From contig CAZMRY010000015.1 in NCBI GenBank assembly GCA_964568815.1, positions 1 to 24,702 of the forward strand: 24,702 nt of DNA, written 5' to 3'. Within the stretch, counting starts at the first letter, position 1. Every line of letters starts with the position of its first letter. Shown piece after piece: positions 1 through 6,004 of the stretch. The notes below the pieces were generated by a model. It was given only the letters and a program-made list of their open reading frames with translations, searched no databases and was not told where the DNA came from. A program made the position numbers and the translations under genes. Source of the DNA: RGIG8700 sp964568815 (GTDB lineage: Bacteria > Bacillota > Clostridia > RGIG6154).

Positions 1-46
1 CCTTGAGGAGAAGGTGTTGAGCAAAGCGAAACGGATGAGGTGTAAA
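1..46 (+). repeat. Partial dispersed intergenic repeat
   Basis: The stretch begins inside an element reading CCTTGAGGAGAAGGTG and ending GGATGAGGTG. From memory, a similar pair of motifs (a CCTTGAGG..AAGGTG arm, a variable middle and a GGATGAGGTG end) recurs between genes in many gut Clostridia. The left part is cut by the window edge, so terminal repeats cannot be checked. No open frame here looks like a gene. Confidence 0.45.
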
Positions 47-69
47 TGGCTTTGTCAGCAGTCTGTGAA

Positions 70-101
70 AATCGCTCAGGCGATTATCTTTTTATTTTTC
101 G
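70..101. terminator. Short hairpin, possible bidirectional terminator
   Basis: A 6-bp stem AATCGC/GCGATT (70-75 and 80-85) with a TCAG loop is followed on the plus strand by ATCTTTTTATTTTT. On the minus strand it lies just beyond the stop of the 62-residue gene, but only a short T run follows. It probably ends minus-strand transcription and perhaps a plus-strand gene left of the window. The stem is short, so the call is modest. Confidence 0.4.
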
Positions 102-280
102 TTTTTTAAGCGTTTTTTTGCTTCTTCTACTGTCTCGCCCTCTTTTGTTAAATACATATCAACAAACTTGTCTTCAATCTTTGTATAACCGTCAACAACG
201 CCTTTTTCAATTTTCTTGTAGCCTTTTACAACAGAATCTGCAATTTTTTCATTTACTTTTACTATTTTTGATTTTGCCAT
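92..280 (-). CDS. Small amphipathic protein, 62 aa, function unknown
   Basis: The product has no signal peptide or membrane helix. Its middle is built from repeats of about 11 residues (VVKGYKKIEKG, VVDGYTKIEDK, FVDMYLTKEGE), the pattern of an amphipathic helix lying along a membrane surface or packing against another helix. The C-terminus is highly charged (EEAKKRLKNEK). The ATG sits one base after the stop of the upstream membrane protein, and its ribosome site AAAGGAG lies inside the end of that gene, so the two are translationally coupled and very probably work together. I recall similar small proteins in gut Firmicutes, but no function is known to me. Confidence 0.8.
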   Translation of the reverse strand: MAKSKIVKVNEKIADSVVKGYKKIEKGVVDGYTKIEDKFVDMYLTKEGETVEEAKKRLKNEK

Positions 281-281
281 T

Positions 282-650
282 TCATTTTACTCCTTTAATT
301 AATGGAATAAGTGAAATAAGAATTAAAATTCCGAGCACGCCGATAACAATGCCCCAAATGAAGTTACTCCATACCAGACAAAGGCACATACCTATGCCGA
401 GTATTAATGCACCGATAACAGCAAATAAAGCAATTAATACAGATTTTTTGTCAAGCTTAATTGGTGCTTTATGCTCCATTTTTCTCCATACAAAAATGGT
501 TATAAGACCTAAGATAATACCAAGTGTGCCTAAGATAATTCCCTGATTAAATGCGTTCCACTCAGGAAGAAGTGCCATACACATACCGAGAGCAAAGAAA
601 CACATACTCACCGTTCCCATAACAAGGGCTACAAAACTGCTTTTTTTCAT
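282..650 (-). CDS. Four-helix membrane protein with internal duplication, 122 aa
   Basis: The protein has four hydrophobic segments at about residues 6-28, 34-55, 70-92 and 94-117. The two halves are related: each has a GMCxxL motif (ALGMCMALL and GIGMCLCLV) followed by a W-rich turn and a glycine-rich helix (IILGTLGIILG and IVIGVLGILIL), so it looks like a tandem duplication of a two-helix unit. A good ribosome site, GGAGGT, precedes the ATG. It is the first gene of a two-gene minus-strand unit with the 62-residue protein and is divergent from a TetR regulator, which makes it a likely target of that regulator. No transport or enzyme motif is visible; the function is unknown. Confidence 0.85.
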   Translation of the reverse strand: MKKSSFVALVMGTVSMCFFALGMCMALLPEWNAFNQGIILGTLGIILGLITIFVWRKMEHKAPIKLDKKSVLIALFAVIGALILGIGMCLCLVWSNFIWGIVIGVLGILILISLIPLIKGVK

Positions 651-687
651 AATAATACCTCCAATTAAATTTTTATTAAACCAACAG

Positions 688-716
688 TTGTATTTTTAAT
701 ACACTTGTAGTATAAT
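688..716 (+). promoter_or_regulatory. Promoter for the first TetR gene
   Basis: TTGTAT (688-693), a 17-base spacer and a perfect TATAAT (711-716) precede the gene at 783. The spacer contains TGTATT-TTT-AATACA (689-703), a 6-bp palindrome suited to a repressor dimer, and the -35 overlaps the left operator-like arm. Confidence 0.75.
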
Positions 717-737
717 GGAGAAAAGAAGAAAAAACAA
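709..737 (-). promoter_or_regulatory. Promoter for the membrane-protein pair
   Basis: Read on the minus strand, TTGTTT (737-732), a 17-base spacer and TATACT (714-709) lie upstream of the 122-residue gene. The -35 matches 3 of 6 consensus bases and the -10 matches 5 of 6. The -10 overlaps the -10 of the opposing TetR promoter, so the two probably compete for RNA polymerase. Confidence 0.55.
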
Positions 738-782
738 TCGTCAATTTTCCGACAAGTGTTGGGTTAATAAAACGGAGATACT

Positions 783-1295
783 ATGAACATTAAAAATAAT
801 AAAAGAAAAAGAGAATCAATGGCAAAAATAGAAAAGGTATTTATAAATCTTCTGCAAAATGAAGAACTTAGTAAAATCTCAGTGTCTGATATTTGTAAAG
901 AGGCACTGATAAACAGAAGCACATTTTATGCAAACTATCTGGATATATACGATTTAGCAGACAAAATAAGAGAAAAGCTTGAAGAAGACTTCCATAATCA
1001 TTTTGTAGATGTAAATTCTGAAGAAAATACTGCACTTAGGATGTTTCAGCTTATATACGACAATCAGTTGTTTTATAAAACCTATTTTAAGCTTGGCTAT
1101 GATGCAAAGCATGAAAGCTTTATATATGACACCGTGCGTGCGGAAAAAGATTTTAACAATAAGCATATAAAGTATCATATTGAATTTTTCAGAAATGGCT
1201 TTAATGCAATCGTAAAGCTATGGCTTAATGAAGGGTGCAAGGAAAGTCCTGAGGAAATGGCAGAAATAATCAAGAGCGAATATATGGGAAGATAA
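783..1295 (+). CDS. TetR/AcrR-family transcriptional regulator (170 aa)
   Basis: The N-terminal helix-turn-helix spans about residues 34-58, with the family signature ISVSDICKEALINRSTFYANY followed by a positioning helix. The C-terminal ligand-binding half is helical and ends EEMAEIIKSEYMGR, a pattern I associate with regulators carrying the TetR_C_7/8-type domain. The start has a ribosome site, CGGAGAT. The gene is divergent from the membrane-protein pair and is preceded by paired inverted repeats over both promoters, so it probably represses itself and that pair. The ligand is unknown. Confidence 0.88.
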   Translation: MNIKNNKRKRESMAKIEKVFINLLQNEELSKISVSDICKEALINRSTFYANYLDIYDLADKIREKLEEDFHNHFVDVNSEENTALRMFQLIYDNQLFYKTYFKLGYDAKHESFIYDTVRAEKDFNNKHIKYHIEFFRNGFNAIVKLWLNEGCKESPEEMAEIIKSEYMGR

Positions 1296-1300
1296 ATTTC

Positions 1301-1329
1301 TTGACAAGAAAGCTATGCAGTGTTATAAT
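1301..1329 (+). promoter_or_regulatory. Perfect sigma-70-type promoter of the second TetR gene
   Basis: TTGACA (1301-1306), a 17-base spacer and TATAAT (1324-1329) match the housekeeping consensus exactly, five bases after the stop of the preceding TetR gene. Transcription should start near 1336, at the left edge of an AGCAC-N5-GTGCT palindrome. It rules out the upstream TTG at 1301 as a start codon. Confidence 0.9.
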
Positions 1330-1335
1330 ATGTTC

Positions 1336-1350
1336 AGCACAGAGGGTGCT
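1336..1350. promoter_or_regulatory. Palindrome AGCAC-N5-GTGCT, candidate operator copy 1
   Basis: AGCACAGAGGGTGCT lies over the predicted transcription start and immediately before the ribosome site AAGGAG (1351-1356). The same 5-5-5 palindrome appears twice before fabH (1972-1986 and 2027-2041). Its position would let a bound repressor block the TetR gene's own promoter. Confidence 0.65.
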
Positions 1351-1363
1351 AAGGAGCGTTTTT

Positions 1364-1942
1364 ATGAGCGATACAAAAAATACTTTAATATCAGATGAAA
1401 TGTCTGAAAAAATTATTCAGACGGTTAAAAAGCTTGCAACCACAGATGGTGCACATACAGTAAATGTAAGAAAGGTATTGCAGGAGCTTGATATTACAAA
1501 CAGAGTGTTTTATAACCGCTTTAAGAATATAGACGAGGTTCTTCAGATTGTATATGAAGATACAATTTTAAAAATCCGTGAAAAACTTAAGAATAAATTT
1601 GATGAAAAGAAAGAGTTCTTTTCTCAGGTTATGGAAATTTTAGAGAGTATACTTATTGCATCCTATGATGTTAAAAAGCAGTTTAATCACTATGTTTTTG
1701 AACATGATTCCCTTTCAAGAAAGAATTACGAATGGTGGTCAGCAGAAATCAAGAAACTGATTGAGTATGCAAAGAAAAACAAGCTTATTAAAGAGGTAGA
1801 CTCTGATATGCTCAGTTATTCAATGTGGTGTTTCTGCAGAGGGTATAATGCAGACGCCGTAGGCAGAAGCCTGTCAAAGGAAGATGCAGTCAAAAACTTC
1901 AGATACGGATTTGGACTTTTATTAAACAGTATAAAAATTTAA
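1364..1942 (+). CDS. TetR/AcrR-family regulator, candidate controller of the fab operon (192 aa)
   Basis: I place the start at ATG 1364, seven bases after AAGGAG; the frame is open further upstream but overlaps the promoter. The helix-turn-helix is at about residues 30-58 (VNVRKVLQELDITNRVFYNRF). The C-terminal half is helical, with a WCFCRGYNADAVG stretch and a C-terminal FRYGFGLLL helix. It is the last gene before fabH, and one copy of a palindrome sits at its own promoter with two more before fabH. Known fatty-acid regulators in Firmicutes are FapR (hot-dog ligand domain) and FabT (MarR family); this protein is neither. Control of fab genes is inferred from position and shared sites. Confidence 0.85.
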   Translation: MSDTKNTLISDEMSEKIIQTVKKLATTDGAHTVNVRKVLQELDITNRVFYNRFKNIDEVLQIVYEDTILKIREKLKNKFDEKKEFFSQVMEILESILIASYDVKKQFNHYVFEHDSLSRKNYEWWSAEIKKLIEYAKKNKLIKEVDSDMLSYSMWCFCRGYNADAVGRSLSKEDAVKNFRYGFGLLLNSIKI

Positions 1943-1960
1943 GCTGAGGAAACTCAGCTT
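1941..1960. terminator. Hairpin with GAAA tetraloop at the TetR stop codon
   Basis: AAGCTGAG-GAAA-CTCAGCTT is a perfect 8-bp stem overlapping the TAA stop. On the plus strand it is followed by AAATAAAAAT, not a T run, so it is a poor intrinsic terminator rightward and TetR transcripts may run into fabH. Leftward it is followed by AAATTTTTAT. Confidence 0.4.
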
Positions 1961-1971
1961 AAATAAAAATG

Positions 1972-2041
1972 AGCACACAGCGTGCTGAAAAATGTCGGGG
2001 ATTGTAAAATCCCCTCAAAAAAATAGAGCACACGTCGTGCT
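1972..2041. promoter_or_regulatory. Two palindromes AGCAC-N5-GTGCT before fabH, candidate operators
   Basis: GAGCACACAGCGTGCTGA (1971-1988) and GAGCACACGTCGTGCTGA (2026-2043) differ at only two bases and have centres 55 bases apart. Each contains the palindrome also found at the upstream TetR promoter. A weak -10, TAAAAT (2005-2010), lies between them, with copy one covering its expected -35. Binding of two dimers would occlude this start site. I see no consensus -35, so the fab operon may also be read from the TetR promoter. Confidence 0.6.
1997..2014. other. Hairpin between the two fab operator candidates
   Basis: GGGGATT-GTAA-AATCCCC forms a 7-bp stem. It is followed by TCAAAAAAAT on the plus strand, so it is not a rightward terminator; it could fold in a long leader reaching fabH from the TetR promoter. 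Confidence 0.35.
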
Positions 2042-2061
2042 GAGAGAGGAAATGTGGGAAA

Positions 2062-3015
2062 ATGTCGATAAAAATATTGGGAACAGGCTCATATGTGCCT
2101 GAAAACATAGTTACGAATGACGATTTGGCTAAAATTGTTGATACCTCAGACGAATGGATAACCCAAAGGGTAGGGGTTAAGGAAAGACACCTTTCGGTCA
2201 ATGAAACTGCGGCAGATTTTGCAGTTAAGGCATCAAAGGAGGCTCTTAAATCTGCTGATCTAAAAGCAGAGGATATTGACCTTATAATTGCCGCATCAAT
2301 TACATCGGAAACAATTTGTCCCACAGTTGCAGGAACAGTACAGAAGGAAATAGGCGCAAGCTGCCCTGCGTTTGATATCAGTTCAGCCTGCAGCGGATTT
2401 TTGTTTGCACTTGATACTGCTGTTTCATACATAGCAAGAGGTGAAATTGAAAATGTTCTCGTTATAGGCTCAGAAAGAATGAGCAAAATCATTGACTTCA
2501 GCGACAGAGGCACCTGTGTTATTTTTGGTGACGGTGCAGGAGCGTTTGTTGTAACTAAAGGCGAAAACTATCTTGCATCAAAGCTTTTCACAAGTGGCGG
2601 AAACGAGGTAATTGAAATTCCGTCAAACATTGGAACATCTCCTTTTTATAAAGGTGAGCAAAAGCATCCTTATGTATTTATGGACGGGCAGGAAACCTTT
2701 AAGTTTGCAGTAAACAAAATAGTTGAAGATATTAAATATGTTGCAGGTAAAGCAAAGCTTACATTAGAGCAGATAGATTACATAGTACCTCATCAGGCAA
2801 ATATTAGAATAATTGAATTTGCATCAAAGCGTCTTAAAATACCAATGGAAAAATTTGTAGTTAACATTGAAAAATATGGCAACACCTCTGCTGCAAGTGT
2901 TGCAATGGCTTTCGATGAACTTAATAAATCAGGAAAATTAAAGAGGGGGGATAAGATAGTTATGTCAGCCTTTGGCGGCGGGCTTTCAAGTGCTGCCTGT
3001 TTAATTGAATGGTAA
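2062..3015 (+). CDS. fabH: Beta-ketoacyl-ACP synthase III
   Basis: FabH condenses an acyl-CoA primer, usually acetyl-CoA, with malonyl-ACP to start each fatty-acid chain in the cytoplasm. The 317-residue length is normal for the family. The active-site Cys is C110 (SSACSGF), with H244 (VPHQANIR) and N274 (KYGNTSAAS) completing the Cys-His-Asn triad. The glycine-rich C-terminus (AFGGGLSSAA) is also typical. The ATG at 2062 follows GAGAGGA by 11 bases. It is the first gene of the fab/acc operon and lies directly behind the two candidate TetR operators, so the operator pair would set chain initiation and all downstream steps together. Confidence 0.97.
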   Translation: MSIKILGTGSYVPENIVTNDDLAKIVDTSDEWITQRVGVKERHLSVNETAADFAVKASKEALKSADLKAEDIDLIIAASITSETICPTVAGTVQKEIGASCPAFDISSACSGFLFALDTAVSYIARGEIENVLVIGSERMSKIIDFSDRGTCVIFGDGAGAFVVTKGENYLASKLFTSGGNEVIEIPSNIGTSPFYKGEQKHPYVFMDGQETFKFAVNKIVEDIKYVAGKAKLTLEQIDYIVPHQANIRIIEFASKRLKIPMEKFVVNIEKYGNTSAASVAMAFDELNKSGKLKRGDKIVMSAFGGGLSSAACLIEW

Positions 3016-3039
3016 AATAAATTATTGGAGGAAATTATT

Positions 3040-3261
3040 ATGACAATCGAAAAAGTAAAGGAATTATTAGCAGAACATCTTGAAATGGATGTAGAGGAAA
3101 TCACAAATGAAACAACATTTGCAGAGCTTGATATTGACTCTCTTGACACAGTTGAAATTCTTATGGAAATGGAAGATGAATTCGGCGTTGAAATCAAGCC
3201 AGCAGAAGTAGGTAAATCAGTTAAGGAATTAGCTGCATACATCGACGCAAAAGCTGAATAA
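3040..3261 (+). CDS. acpP: Acyl carrier protein
   Basis: This 73-residue acidic protein carries growing acyl chains on a phosphopantetheine arm. The attachment site is S34 in the motif DIDSLD, followed by the recognition helix TVEILMEMEDEFGVEI. The ATG at 3040 is preceded at the usual distance by TTGGAGGAA; an in-frame TTG upstream lies before that site and is not used here. It sits 24 bases after fabH and 16 before fabK, consistent with one transcript. Activation would need an AcpS phosphopantetheinyl transferase, which is not in the window. Confidence 0.97.
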   Translation: MTIEKVKELLAEHLEMDVEEITNETTFAELDIDSLDTVEILMEMEDEFGVEIKPAEVGKSVKELAAYIDAKAE

Positions 3262-3277
3262 GAAAGGAATAAAAACA

Positions 3278-4222
3278 ATGGTTCACACACCAATCTGTGA
3301 AATGCTTAATATCAGATACCCCATATTTCAGGGCGGTATGGCTCATATATCCGACGCAAAGCTTGCGGCGGCAGTATCAGAGGCAGGGGGACTGGGACTA
3401 ATCTCAGCCGCAAACGGTAATGTTAAATGGATTGAAGAACAAATAGACCTTGCACGCTCTCTTACTGATAAACCTTTTGGCGTAAATATTATGCTTATGA
3501 GTGCAAATGTTGATGAAATTGCAAAGCTTGTTGCAAGAAAAAAGGTTGCAGTTGTAACCACAGGTGCAGGAAGTCCTGATAAATACATCAATATGTGGAA
3601 AGAGGCAGGAATAAAGGTTATTCCTGTTGTGGCATCTTCTGCCCTTGCAAAGCTTATGGCAAGAATGGGTGCAGATGCTGTTATCGCAGAGGGAGGCGAA
3701 TCAGGCGGTCATATTGGAGAAATGACAACAATGGCACTTGTGCCTCAGGTGTGTGACAGTGTTGATATTCCCGTAATTGCCGCAGGCGGTATAGCTGACG
3801 GCAGAGGAGTTGCGGCGGCATTTATGCTTGGTGCACAGGGTGTTCAGATAGGAACAAGGTTTTTAACTGCCCTTGAATGTACCTTAAGCCGTACATACAA
3901 AGACAAAGTTTTAAAAGCAAACGATACTTCAACCGTAGTAACAGGCAGAAGACTGGGACATCCGGTAAGAAGTTTAAAAACTCCATTTTCAAGGAATTAC
4001 GCAAAGGCTGAATATACAAGCATAAGCGATGATGAGCTTGAAAATATGGCTGTGGGTACTTTAAGAGCCGCAGTTGTTGACGGAGACGATAAAAAAGGCT
4101 GTTTTCTTGCAGGACAGATTTCAGGTCTTGTAAATAAAGAACAGACAGCCCTTGATATAATCACAGAAATGTTTGACGAAACAGAAACTATATTGAACGG
4201 AGCATTAAGATGGGTAAAATAG
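3278..4222 (+). CDS. fabK: Enoyl-ACP reductase II, FMN-dependent
   Basis: FabK performs the last reduction of each elongation cycle, turning trans-2-enoyl-ACP into acyl-ACP with NAD(P)H and FMN. The TIM-barrel signatures are present: FQGGM near residue 20 for flavin binding, EGGESGGHIG with the catalytic-type His at H145, and the phosphate-binding AAGGIADGRG near 168-177. Length, 314 residues, is standard. FabK is unrelated to the FabI target of triclosan, and no fabI occurs in the window, so this organism may be intrinsically tolerant of FabI inhibitors. The gene's last 13 bases overlap the start of fabD. Confidence 0.96.
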   Translation: MVHTPICEMLNIRYPIFQGGMAHISDAKLAAAVSEAGGLGLISAANGNVKWIEEQIDLARSLTDKPFGVNIMLMSANVDEIAKLVARKKVAVVTTGAGSPDKYINMWKEAGIKVIPVVASSALAKLMARMGADAVIAEGGESGGHIGEMTTMALVPQVCDSVDIPVIAAGGIADGRGVAAAFMLGAQGVQIGTRFLTALECTLSRTYKDKVLKANDTSTVVTGRRLGHPVRSLKTPFSRNYAKAEYTSISDDELENMAVGTLRAAVVDGDDKKGCFLAGQISGLVNKEQTALDIITEMFDETETILNGALRWVK

Positions 4223-5127
4223 CATTTGTTTTTTCAGGACAGGGTGCACAGTACAGCGGTATGGGTAAATCATTATATGATATGGGTACATCCGCAAAAA
4301 AATTATATGATGAAGCAGAACGCTTAAGAAAAGGTACAATGGAGCAGTCATTTAACGGCAGTGATGAGGATTTGAAAATAACTGCAAACACTCAGCCATG
4401 TATGTATCTTGTTGAAATGGCGGCGGCACTTTCTCTTAACGAAAAGGGCATTTTCGCAGACGGTGTTGCAGGCTTTTCACTTGGCGAAATAGGCGCTCTT
4501 GCATACAGTAATGCATATTCATATACAGATGGTTTTAAAATTGTAACCAAAAGAGGCGAGCTTATGAACGATGCTTCAAAGAGTGCAGATACAGCAATGT
4601 GTGCAGTTTTAAAGCTTGACAGCGAAACTGTTACAAAAATTGCAGGTGAGTTTGAAAAGCTTTATGCTGTAAACTACAATTCACCCGGTCAGACAGTAGT
4701 ATCAGGTCTTAAAACAAGCCTTGATGCTTTTTCAGAAAAGGTTAAAGAGCTTGGCGGAAGAACAATACCTCTTGCGGTAAGTGCGGCATTTCATTCTCCA
4801 TTTATGGAAGATGCGGCTGAAAAATTTGCAGATGCACTTGAAGATTTTGAAATAAAAGCACCTGAAATTCCTGTATATGCAAATTACACAGCTAAACCAT
4901 ATAAAGACGAAGTAAAATCAGTTCTCAAGATGCAGATGAAAAGTCCTGTTAAATGGCAGGAAACTATTGAAAATATGATTGCAGACGGCTTTACCGAATT
5001 TATCGAGGTAGGTCCAGGCAAAACACTTTGCGGTCTCATTAAAAAGATTTCAAAAGAAGTTAATACATATTCAGTTGAAAATGAAGAAACTCTTTTGCAG
5101 ACGGTGGAGGCGATTAAAAATGCTTAA
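4210..5127 (+). CDS. fabD: Malonyl-CoA:ACP transacylase
   Basis: FabD moves malonyl from CoA to ACP, providing the extender unit for FabH and FabF. Catalytic residues are S90 in GFSLGE, R115 (TKRGELM) and H195 (AAFHSPFM); GQGAQ near residue 10 forms the oxyanion hole. The nucleophile elbow reads GFSLG where the commonest form is GHSLG; Phe at this place is tolerated because the catalytic His is H195. The start overlaps fabK by 13 bases and is preceded by ACGGAG, and the end overlaps fabG by eight, indicating translational coupling on both sides. Confidence 0.96.
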   Translation: MGKIAFVFSGQGAQYSGMGKSLYDMGTSAKKLYDEAERLRKGTMEQSFNGSDEDLKITANTQPCMYLVEMAAALSLNEKGIFADGVAGFSLGEIGALAYSNAYSYTDGFKIVTKRGELMNDASKSADTAMCAVLKLDSETVTKIAGEFEKLYAVNYNSPGQTVVSGLKTSLDAFSEKVKELGGRTIPLAVSAAFHSPFMEDAAEKFADALEDFEIKAPEIPVYANYTAKPYKDEVKSVLKMQMKSPVKWQETIENMIADGFTEFIEVGPGKTLCGLIKKISKEVNTYSVENEETLLQTVEAIKNA

Positions 5128-5857
5128 AGAGAAAACAGCAATAATAACAGGAGGCTCAAGAGGTATAGGAGCGTCTATAGCAGAAAAATTTGCATCACTT
5201 GGTGCAAATGTTGCGATTATTGATATAGGAAATACAGAGCAGGCAAATGAGCTTATAAAGCATCTTTCAGATACATATAAAATAAAAGCAGAATTTTATA
5301 TCTGTGATGTATCAGATACAAATGCCTGCAAAGAAACAGCAGCTAAAATAACAGAGGATTTTGGCAAGGTTGAAATTCTTGTTAATAATGCAGGTATCAC
5401 AAGGGATAATCTTATTCTTACAATGGAAGAAGATGATTTTGACAAGGTTATAAATGTAAACCTTAAAGGCTCATTTAATATGATTAAAGCCTGTGCAAGA
5501 GGCTTTGTCCGCAAAAAGTACGGAAAAATCATTAATATTGCATCAGTTTCAGGACTTATGGGACTTGCAGGTCAGGCAAACTATTCTTCATCAAAAGCAG
5601 GTGTTATAGGTTTAACAAAGGCGGTTGCAAAGGAGCTTGGGGGTAAAAATATCTGCTGTAATGCAATAGCACCGGGCTTTATTGCCACAGATATGACAAA
5701 GGATTTAGGTTCAGAAGAAGAATTTATAAAAGCAATCCCTCTTAAAAAACTCGGCAAGCCTGAAGATGTTGCAAATGTTGCGGCATTTCTGGCAAGTGAA
5801 ATGTCCGACTACCTTACAGGCGAGGTAATTCGTATTGACGGTGGGCTTGCGATGTAA
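5120..5857 (+). CDS. fabG: 3-oxoacyl-ACP reductase
   Basis: FabG reduces the beta-keto group of 3-oxoacyl-ACP with NADPH. This 245-residue short-chain dehydrogenase has the cofactor motif TGGSRGIG (residues 10-17), NNAG (89-92) and the catalytic set N114, S142, Y155 and K159 with normal spacing. The C-terminal IRIDGGLAM is typical of FabG. The start chosen is the ATG overlapping the fabD stop, nine bases after GGTGGAGG. It is followed by an unusual 147-base gap before fabF, the largest break inside the operon. Confidence 0.96.
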   Translation: MLKEKTAIITGGSRGIGASIAEKFASLGANVAIIDIGNTEQANELIKHLSDTYKIKAEFYICDVSDTNACKETAAKITEDFGKVEILVNNAGITRDNLILTMEEDDFDKVINVNLKGSFNMIKACARGFVRKKYGKIINIASVSGLMGLAGQANYSSSKAGVIGLTKAVAKELGGKNICCNAIAPGFIATDMTKDLGSEEEFIKAIPLKKLGKPEDVANVAAFLASEMSDYLTGEVIRIDGGLAM

Positions 5858-5893
5858 AATAAAGGATTATAAGTCTGAATAAAATCACACATC

Positions 5894-5960
5894 TTGCACC
5901 GTTTTGCTTATTTGTGTACACAAAGTACACGACAGTCGCAAATCGGCACAATCTGTGCAA
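5894..5960. repeat. Island of palindromes inside the fab operon
   Basis: The fabG-fabF gap contains TTTGTGTACACAAA (5911-5924, a perfect 14-bp palindrome), GTGTAC-N5-GTACAC (5914-5930), CGAC-A-GTCG (5930-5938) and GCACA-ATC-TGTGC (5946-5958). TTGCAC and GTGCAA bound the region (5894-5899 and 5955-5960). It is open in the fabF frame but does not look like protein. It may be an inserted small repeat or a structured RNA modulating fabF. I find no convincing promoter. Confidence 0.5.
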
Positions 5961-6004
5961 TTTTCTTTCAGCCTTGTTTTGTGAAAGGAGTTAATGGTAT
6001 AAGT

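Larger units (their letters stand above)
673..770. promoter_or_regulatory. Paired inverted operator-like repeats in the divergent region
   Basis: TTATTAAACCAACAGTTGT at 673-691 recurs inverted at 752-770 (ACAAGTGTTGGGTTAATAA) with two mismatches in 19 bases. A third partial copy, ACACTTGT, lies at 701-708. The copies bracket both promoters of this intergenic region, which is the arrangement expected for autoregulation by the adjacent TetR protein and control of the divergent genes. Binding by this protein is inference. Confidence 0.6.

Noticed and set aside
1301..1363. Upstream TTG start that would lengthen the second TetR protein by 21 residues
   Set aside because: The extension overlaps a perfect TTGACA-N17-TATAAT promoter and lies before the ribosome site AAGGAG; ATG 1364 is right.
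2026..2036. AGAGCACACGTC matches the start of a common Illumina adapter
   Set aside because: The match stops after 12 bases, the following bases differ, and a second near-identical palindrome 55 bases away without the adapter match shows this is genomic.
5894..5922. TTGCAC-N17-TACACA as an internal fabF promoter
   Set aside because: Both boxes match only three of six consensus bases; spacing alone is not enough.
5894..6004. Open N-terminal extension of FabF by 37 codons
   Set aside because: It translates the palindromic gap, and the family N-terminus KRVVITGMG begins exactly at ATG 6005.
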